A DNA stretch of 64,000 nt, taken from positions 78,925,839-78,989,838 of the forward strand of contig OX344761.1 of assembly GCA_947034895.1 (NCBI GenBank), in the 5' to 3' direction. The first letter of the stretch is position 1. Every line of letters starts with the position of its first letter. This DNA comes from Rhytidiadelphus loreus (Eukaryota > Streptophyta > Bryopsida > Hypnales > Hylocomiaceae). Shown piece by piece: positions 55,930 to 64,000 of the stretch. The notes under the pieces were generated by a model. The model was not told where the DNA came from and ran no database searches. It saw only the letters and a list, made by a program, of their open reading frames with translations. The position numbers and the translations under genes are program-made.

Positions 55930-56960
55930 GTAATCGGAAATGGAACCACCGTATAAATCTCACAATGGCTCAATCTGCCCCCGCGGCTGAACCCTAAGCC
56001 CTACACGGTGGCGCACTTCATGGCGAGACATCATTCTACGGAGATACATCAAATGCAACAAAACCCTACAAAAATTCTCCATCACGCATTCATGCTGGCT
56101 TCAAACATGTCCTACAGATTCATAACTGGCTCCTTCAAAACCTACAGCATCGCAGAGTGGGCTACGTAGAACACTAAACCAAAGCAGAGTGGGCTACTTG
56201 AAACTTGAAGAGCGCAAACAAGGTGGCGACAACTATCATCAATCCCTCAGAGAAAGTGGCCTTGAAGAAGGGGCAAAGTTGAGAGATGGTGGCGCGCACA
56301 ATTGAAAGAGATGGACGTTCTGGAGTTGATGCGGCCGGAGGAGAGGCGCGCGCGAAGTGACTAGGCAGGCGGCGCTGGCAATTTGAAATCCAGGAGGACG
56401 ACTGTTTCACGTGGAAAAAGTGCCAAGGCCCAAGACCGTGCGTGGGTATAGGCGATTTTAGGTGTTTTTTCCTTGTTTTTTTCCCATAGCCTTGGTGCCA
56501 GGGTCAAAATTTTGGTGCAATTTTGCTCCAAATCGCCAGAAAAAAAAACCCTGGTCTCAGACCTAGCAAGTAGCAACCCATCCCTGCTCCGATCCACTCA
56601 AACACAATTGATTAGGTCAACACGAACAAACTCTTTTGCATCCCAGTATCCTCGGGATTCCTACATTCCGCCAATTCTATCCGCAACATGATTGTTGTGA
56701 TACATGAGCACCCTCTTCTACTGTGAGTGTTTCTCGGGTTTGTACGAAACTATGTGAGATTCTGGGACGAATCTGGTGGGGTTGCTATGCAGGGATTTGG
56801 CTAGAAGGAAGAGGTCAATTCCGAGGCCATGGGTTTATTATGGATGTATATGGTTTGGTGTAAGGTTTGCGATTTCAAATAGTTGATTGATGAGTTTGTA
56901 ATTGATCGTTGTGTTTGTTATGTGGAGCAGGTGAGAGTCAAGGGAGAAGTTCAGTGAGGT
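55930..56960. other. Spacer between the hAT relic and the AsmA-like gene
   Basis: GC-richer than most of the window. A CCAGGGT ... ACCCTGG inverted pair lies at about 56498-56552. The stretch 56724-56936 looks like an intron in the 5' leader of the downstream gene (GTGAGTG ... GGAGCAG). No other feature is supported. Confidence 0.4.
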
Positions 56961-56969
56961 GGTTCAGTG

Positions 56970-59900
56970 ATGGCGATGAAATTGGAGCGTCTGCGGTCGC
57001 AGGGATTAGTTGGGAATGGACCTCGAATTGCCGTGTCGAATAAAGCTTCCAGGGCTCACATGGCTTGCTGCCTACCGCCCCTTCGGTTTGTTCCTTTCTT
57101 TGGAAATTTGTCTGGGGTTTTAACAAATGTGGACATTCTGCGTGGCTGAGATGAATTTCGGAGGATTTTGAAGGATTTTGACGGATCTTGGTGTGGATTT
57201 ATGGGTTCTGTTGCGATTAGGGAGCGTCTGTTACATAAATGAGCTTCGTCATTGTGTTCTTGGGTTCGTTTGTGGTATAGAGGATCCGAAGGTGGAATCC
57301 AAGCATACTCTAGGGTTTCCTCCTCCAGGTTCGATACATTGAAGATTCTGCAGATGAGGGTCTCCGTCGTCGCTTCTGGAGGGTGCTTGTTGAGAACCCT
57401 CAAAAATTGATCATATTGACCTTAGGTTTTATAAATTCAGTGGGGTTCTGTCGGCAGTAACTTACTTCGCCTTCCATAATCATTAAAATGTCGGGTGTTC
57501 ACTGTGGGTCCTCTATAATCTACTGCGTTCTAATCTAACTATGAGCTAGGTAACTTGAGTGAAGAGTTAAGAGTTACGTAGCGTAATCTCATTTGGAACC
57601 CCACAATTGATTGTGAGTTTTGGGGTGATTATGATGAGGTAATTTAGTGTGAAAATAGAAAGCAAAAAAATGGGTCTAGTTATGAATTACCGCCATTCTC
57701 CTCTTTTCAAATGGCAGCTTGCCTCTACAAAAATCGGGCTCACTGAGATTATGTTTTATTTGCTTACAGCATTATCTCCTGTTTTTTCACATTTGCCTTT
57801 TGATAACATTGACCAGGAATTTTACCCAGAGAACGACCAATTTAAGCGCAAGCGCCCTACAACCCAGTCCTCAGGTTTGCTGGTTCTTCAGCCAATACGA
57901 TGAACGTCTATATATGCAATTCTTGGACCCGTTGAGGAAGAGGAAACTATTTGCTTCACTTAAGCATTTTTACAAACGTAGGAGTACGATTTGGGGAGAT
58001 GTATAGAGCTGTGGAGATACAAGAGCCAAATCTGTTAGAGATCAAAGTTTTTAACTATGTATGAATTTCTTGTGCAACTTCAAAGTGGGAGGTTGTATAC
58101 CGCTATTGAAAGGATAGTAGACAGACCCGTTTCCATGCAAGGATCAGTGTCCATAGACATGTTTCCATTTCATGGTTGCTCCCCAACTTGCTAATTGAAG
58201 GCCAACCAAGGGTATGATTACATGAGTTATTTCTAATAGCCGACAGTATAGGAAATAGGAAACAGGTCCCTAAAGGTTCTAGTGTCCTCTACCTTAGTTG
58301 GACAGCATGCAATTATACATACCGTAGCTGTTATGGAGGTTCTCACTGCAGCTATTGTTGCTTCGCAAGCAGATATACCCTTTCATCAATGTTAACTCGC
58401 TGTTTCTGCTTCGCCCGTGCGATGGTCCTGGTCGTGGAAAGTCGAAGCCTTTGGGTGTTACTCAAGCTTCTGCTGGCAAAGACAGCTGGGAGTACGACGA
58501 TGGTCTGAAAGATAACAGTAATGCAAATGGCGGCTTCTTGGTTTTCATAGTCAATCTTGTAAAGAAAGCCATAAAGTTAGCAGGTGTTATTCTTATACTC
58601 TCCACAGCATTTGCTGCTGCCGCCCCAGCCATTCTCTCAACGTCCAGAGGCCTCAAGACAGTCATGGCTATGGCGAGCTACACTATCCCAGGTCAGTATC
58701 TTGAAGGAATCCTTGTACATATGACAATTTCCATCTTCTAAGGAATTTGAGAAAAATTCTTTAAGCTCTTGCTCTTTTAAAGCTTAATGTCAATCATCCA
58801 ATATCTCTCCCTAAATATCTTTCGAAGTTTTTTCCAAGTGAAGAATGTACATTTTCTTTTTTGTCCTCAGCAATGGTTTGAAAATGTAACAAGCTTTATT
58901 GTTCAATGAAAATAAGGTGTTATATACAGTAATAATAGGATGTTGGGTCCATCATTATGCCAAGTAGAACTCTGACATGTAATTATTCTAGCATAGGGGT
59001 ATTTTGAGATTGTCAAAGGGTATTTGAATTTTTTCAACCGGTGAGATCATGCAGAGGATTGCACTAAGATTACATGGAAAGAGACATGTGAGAAGTATAC
59101 TTTGCTTCCTAGGGTAGAGACACTTGTTATTTTTTGATACGTCTTGGATCTCTGACACAAGATTGGGCATTGAAGGTTCTATTTTATTTGCTAGAGGACC
59201 CTCTTTTCTTAACCAACCATGAATGACTTCGTCCGTAGGCACTGCATCCATAGGACATGCATCTCTTGGCTGGAGAAAACCGGTTTATCTGGAAGGGATC
59301 ACTTTGAAAGGGGTTGATGGAAAAACGGTGGTATCGATTTCCAAAATTGAAACTCGAGCATCTCTTTGGTCGGTGGTGCGTGGGAAAAAGGGCTTTGGTG
59401 CGGGTCTCCTCCCTTACACTCTACTTCAAGTTGTTTTCAAAGTCATTCAAATTTTTTTTCAGTAGCTTGGAGCTTGCACCATGGGCTAGCTTCTGATGTT
59501 TCGCTTTGCTCTTAGAATGCCACCTGTGTCAATGGAATCTTTCCCTTGTTGACATACTTACCCTAAACTTCTTGATAAATTTCTTGCAAGAAATCTGTCT
59601 CTGAAGTTGCCTTCCTGTAGGAATCCGAAACGATCATCATAAACAGAATTTTGATTAAACTGGCAGTTTTCTGATTGCCATAAATATCCTCGAAACCTTT
59701 AAGATTCTGCTAAAAAATTGTATGTTAGCCCTTCATAATTGTACCTGTAACCAATTATAGGATCTGATTTAGAATGTATGCAACCAAGTGCTCCAACTTA
59801 CTTTGAAGGTCAAATTGCAGTGCTGAATTTTGAAGTCAAAAATTTGATCGTTATGATTTGATATGGTTTTTTAGCATACTTCAAATGAATGGATAAAACT

Positions 59901-62900
59901 TTGACGGTAGGAAGAGTTGGTGGCTTCGTAGGTACTAACGTGCAAATTATTTTTGATAACCATGTCCTGATTACGTAATCCAAATGGTTACGTAAGGTTT
60001 GTATTTGTGAAACCAACAGCATATCTAAAACTTTCACCCTAAACTCTTGATCAGGAGTACGTACACCACCTAAACATCTGAAATTGTGTTGATTTTAGGT
60101 CATCTACTAATAAACCTTTGAACCCTCTTAGCATTTTCATACGGTATCCAAACGACACATTCTTTAGTGTGTTGGAATTTTCTTTGATTTTCTAGCAAAA
60201 AACATGAAAATTTGACCATTTGAATAATAGCATGATCGATTTGTGCAGGTGATGCTACCGTAACTGAACCTGTGGTGGATCTCCAACAAGACGTAGCGAG
60301 TGGACAGCCTCACCTTGCCCTGGCGCTGACTCCACTGTCCAAACTCCAAGCCAATGTCCCAAATAAGAAGAAGCCGGCAGTGGCTGCTGCAGAGCCAGCA
60401 AAAGAGGTGGCATTGGCCGCCACTTTCAAATCCCCAGAAGGAGGCTTGGAGGTTGTCAAGGGAAAGCTCATTCTGCCTCAAGACGCTGCGGCCACTATTG
60501 GCCCGAGCATTTTTCTGGACGTTTCAGCGGGACGGTTTGCAACGGAGGGTAATGAGGCTCTGGCGTCTGCCATTTCTGAATACCCTGGCAAAGTGCCCAT
60601 CCATGGGAATTTGTACTCGGATCGCGCCCAAGTGGAGGGCTTGGGTTTTCTGGACTTGCCAAGGGGTCAGGTTCAGCTACTTCGACCTGTTAAAGCTGAG
60701 GTGAGACTTTAGCCAATCTTATTTCATTGTTTTAATTGGAGATCTGGTGTTATCATTTGAGATTCTCTTTAGTGTGCTAGATTGAATTATGTTGGCAGAC
60801 GTACATTCTAGACTCTAGAGCAGTGTCGACTATCCAGCCTTTCCATTGTAGCTGCATTAAGGATGACAGTTGCCTATAATAGTTGGCTAAGTACGTTGCT
60901 TCCATTCTTGAACTCAAGATGTGAGAGGATCTGTGCATTAGAGAGAAGTCAGGGAATCGGAGCATCTTAGATATCTCGATTCTTCTTTGAATTAGTAGTT
61001 GGGCTCAAGGTGTTCACGACTCCTATCAGGAATATTGTGTATTCCGACTAGTAATGATTGGATTTTATTTGCTAGCGTTTTCTATGGTCTGTTCAGGAAA
61101 GAAACCGAAGATAGACAAGTTCTCTAGATACGACCGGATACGATTGGAGAGTTCTGCTTCTAGACTTAGAAAATGAGTTGTGCTATGATCCATGATGGAG
61201 CTAATTGTGTTTCAATGCCAAACCTTCGCAGGTAGATTTGACACCTGAAGTGGGAAAGCTTTACATAGCGCGGGTGAATCCTCTGCTCGGAGAAATTGTT
61301 GGACCGGCCATTGGCGAGGACGACTTGCCAGACATCACTCTCTACGTGGCTCCATCCGACTTTCGTTTCCCTTCTGACGAGTATGCGATTCGCATCGAGT
61401 CAATGAGGGCGGTAATGTCCTCAATTTGACGCGCAATGATTTTCTATAATTTCTCCATTTTTTATTAATTATTTGTTGATAAGTTCTGAATACTCTAAGG
61501 TGATATTACCAGCTTTCCAGCTTTAAGTGTCCAAGCTAAAGATAGAATTTCCACTTTGGAAATCATTAGTCAATTATGGGAACTTCTAAAACATGTTTCT
61601 AATTCTCAGAAATATGGGATATGGTTTTGTTTATTCTATTGGTACATTTTGTTGCATTTCTTAAGAGTGTCTAAATTGTTTTATTTCAACTTCTGTAGAT
61701 ATGGAGGCAACCACCTTTGGCCATTTAATTAGGTTCTCAGGGTCTTAAGGGTTAAGATGATTTGTTTGCCTTCTTATCATAGACTTCACTTTAGAAATCC
61801 TTTGCAATGACTTGTTAATATTTGACAACGTTCAAGGTCCGTTTAACAACTATGTATGTGATCTAAAATTGAAATCACATGTGTGCTCATCACGCAATGA
61901 ATCCAATCGTAGTCAACTTTTTGACCTGATTGTAGATTACTTTCCTAGCTTTGTTGATTGAACTGTTCAACTTACCTACATTAGCCATTCCTTGTGCTGC
62001 GCAGACACTTGTGAAGGGGCAGTTAGTGGATGGACTATTGACTCTTCTTTCTCGTCAAGACCTTCTGAAGGGTCGCTCACAAATCACGGCTCTGACATCA
62101 CCTATTCAGGCCAACATAAATCTCAAAACTGGCGTGGTTTCGTGTGATCGAGTTGATCTTCTCCTTGCAGGTACGTTGTGTGATGTATCTGTAATGTTAA
62201 TGCAACCATTTCTGTAGAGATGGCAACTACGCATTTTATATCTCGTAATTTTGAACCCATTGATTGAGCTTGAACAAGTCATGGAGGTTGTCTGGGGACG
62301 TGAAATTACAACCTCATTATGGAAATAACGCCCTCACCTCCCCCTGTGGTTAGGCACGTCGATTCTTACATGACTCTACTTTTGCGTACCCAGTCCATTA
62401 AAATTTGCTTGCGATGTTTTGTTTGTTCCCTTGTATGCAGGCAATGTGCATGTTGCAAGCTGGGGCATTGTGAACATCCTCCAGGAGACGGTACAAATGA
62501 CACTTGCAATTCCCGGCAGTACATTACGCAAAACTCTGGGGCTTTCTAAACTTGCCCATGACTACTACCTCAAGGTTAGTGCACGGGCACATAACTATAT
62601 TGTACATTATATAGATTAATATTATCATTCTGCATGTTAGGGTTGATATAAGCCTTACGATTCTCAGAAATCTAGTAATGGCTTTGGCCAGAAGTTGGAG
62701 AGTTGACCAGAAGGGCTTTTTACTGTTGTTCCTGACAACTTTGTCAAAAGTATCTTGACAATGGATGATAAAGTGACGTGTGTGCTTACATGACAACACG
62801 TTTTGAGAGTGGTTTTGTCCATCTGACCGTCTTGTGGGGTGCTTCCGTTCCATTGGCCCACAAGTGGTCAATAGGATAAGGACACTTAGCCTAACTTAAG

Positions 62901-63360
62901 CTAATTTACGAAGAATGTGAGGAAGGACACTTGGCCTAACTTAGCTTATTTACGAAGAATGTGAGGAAGCATGGGAATGTTGCTACTTGAAAAGGGAATC
63001 ATTGGTACATAGCTGTCTGTTTTGATGTCTTGTCATCTTGTCTTGTGGCCTCTGAATTGCTATTTCTTTGTCCTCAAGGCTTGTCTTGAGAAGTGTAAAC
63101 CAACCCTGAGCTGCAATTTGAGTCGTATGTTGACGACAAGTGTTTGTCAAATACTGCAGATTCCAATTTTGGGCTCCCTGGCGCGCCCACAAGTAGATTT
63201 TCGGGCAGCAGGCAAGGGCATTGCCCAACTGACTCTACAGCAACAGACCGGTGCAGCTGGTCAGCTCTTCTCCTCTTTCTTCCAGCAGTCGGACAAGGAG
63301 GCAAGCGAGAGTGAGGTTCCCAAGCCTGTTGGTGTCCTTCCATGGGATACTCGAAGCTAG
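56970..63360 (+). CDS. AsmA-like membrane protein, probably plastid-targeted
   Basis: Eight exons: 56970-57116 (tentative), 58352-58691, 59239-59403 (or 59397), 60249-60700, 61232-61411, 62005-62170, 62441-62574 and 63160-63360, about 593 residues. Junction phases match from exon 2 onward; the first exon is less sure. The N-terminus lacks acids and has Arg and Ser, like a transit peptide. Exon 2 holds a transmembrane helix (LAGVILILSTAFAAAAPAIL). Exon 3 reads GHASLGWRKPVYLEGITLKG and IETRASLW, the pattern of AsmA/DUF748-type proteins where a beta-strand domain follows a single helix. Later exons repeat the theme, ending LKIPILGSLARPQVDF. AsmA-like proteins carry or organise lipids at bacterial and plastid envelopes; this role here is inference. 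I do not know the plant gene name. Confidence 0.75.
62878..62966 (+). repeat. 44-45-bp tandem duplication in intron 7 of the AsmA-like gene
   Basis: Two adjacent copies (62878-62922, 62923-62966) start AAGGACACTT and end TTTACGAAGAATGTGAGG, differing at a few positions. Confidence 0.9.
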
Positions 63361-64000
63361 GTGCCTTGTGGAAATCATGAAACTGTACATTAAAGCGGTG
63401 AGTGAGAGACTTGCTGTATTTTCATACGAAGTCCTGGCAATGGACCTGGACTACGAATCTTGTTATGGGTAGTGACTTACAGTGTGTTCAAAGATTGTAA
63501 TCGATTGTGTGACCATGTTGATATGTCAGCTGGTCGTTGTAAATCCATCTGAAGGAAGATGCTCAAAAGAAGATACAAGCTTTTGTTTTGTCCATACTTA
63601 TATTGCTCCTAGACCAGCTGGTCTATGTGTGAAGAAGACGTTTTCTTTAGTGAAGATGGTGTCTGCTTACAAGGTAGGGGCACCCAAATGTGTCGAGGTG
63701 CCTAAAAGTGCCACTTGAACTGATGTTCTCATCATGTACAGTACATCTCCTACATCAGCATGCACCTATTGTTGAAGAAACAATTGTGGAACATCTACCA
63801 AAAGAATTTTGATTCGTCATGACTTTTGTATAAGGTATCTGAATGATGCATTCTTTGGTGCATTGAAATCTCCTTTCATTTGTCAAGTAGAATTTATTTT
63901 TGAATCAATTGTGAGTTTGTTGTGGTGCATGTGGTGGTCATTTCAGTTGGATTTGTGAATTTGAGTCAATCAATTTATTCTAAACTTTCTTGTATTGAAA
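63361..64000. other. 3' flank of the AsmA-like gene
   Basis: No coding motif. It probably contains the 3' untranslated region, but no single polyadenylation signal stands out. Confidence 0.4.

Noticed and set aside
55251..55933. + strand frames of 80-108 codons
   Set aside because: Antisense shadows of hAT exon 1 and its GC-rich leader.
56577..56590. hAT terminal repeat (CAGGGATGGGTTGC on the - strand)
   Set aside because: No matching inverted end or 8-bp duplication was found on the other side of the transposase gene.

Overview
This window is nuclear DNA of a land plant. It has spliced genes with GT-AG introns whose products have clear plant homologues, including class III peroxidase, non-phosphorylating GAPDH and organellar-type proteins with N-terminal presequences. 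It also has AT-rich intergenic DNA packed with plant transposon classes: Ty3/gypsy chromovirus, CACTA, hAT, MITEs and foldbacks. I cannot name the species. A non-seed plant (bryophyte, lycophyte or fern) is my guess only.

Four host genes are intact or nearly so, all on the + strand. (1) 45-2269 is the last four coding exons of a GAPN gene that runs off the left edge. (2) 6037-9413 is a complete three-exon class III peroxidase whose 3' tail is followed by a tandem partial copy. (3) 22084-25611 is a seven-exon SPOUT tRNA 2'-O-methyltransferase of TrmL type. (4) About 56970-63360 is an eight-exon gene for an AsmA-like, probably plastid, membrane protein. They look like unrelated single genes; there is no operon or pathway linking them.

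Between the genes lie transposon strata. At 12.7-21.8 kb a decayed chromovirus on the - strand keeps both short LTRs plus RT, RNase H, integrase and chromodomain relics. It is split by a 4.4-kb insertion holding a 63-bp palindromic minisatellite between inverted arms, by a 0.95-kb element bounded by TTAACCCCTAA, and by a MITE inside one LTR. From 26.4 to 33.8 kb the DNA is AT-rich with small repeats, a possible small secreted-protein gene at 29.9 kb, a foldback element and a tiny CACTA remnant.

The most interesting locus is 33886-38868: a non-autonomous CACTA element with a 3-bp target duplication, and nested inside it a second member of the same family (37167-38631) with its own duplication. 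Both carry, in the same order, subterminal repeats, an A/T tract, a GC-rich block, a tRNA-like hairpin segment and long hairpins.

At 42.6-46.8 kb is a broken - strand gene with a SWIM zinc finger, interrupted by two CACTA-type MITEs. At 47.0 kb is a + strand coding relic. At 52.8-55.8 kb is a hAT transposase gene with five in-frame stops and no frameshift in its first two exons. The remaining intergenic DNA holds dispersed repeats, inverted repeats and low-complexity tracts, which are listed individually.
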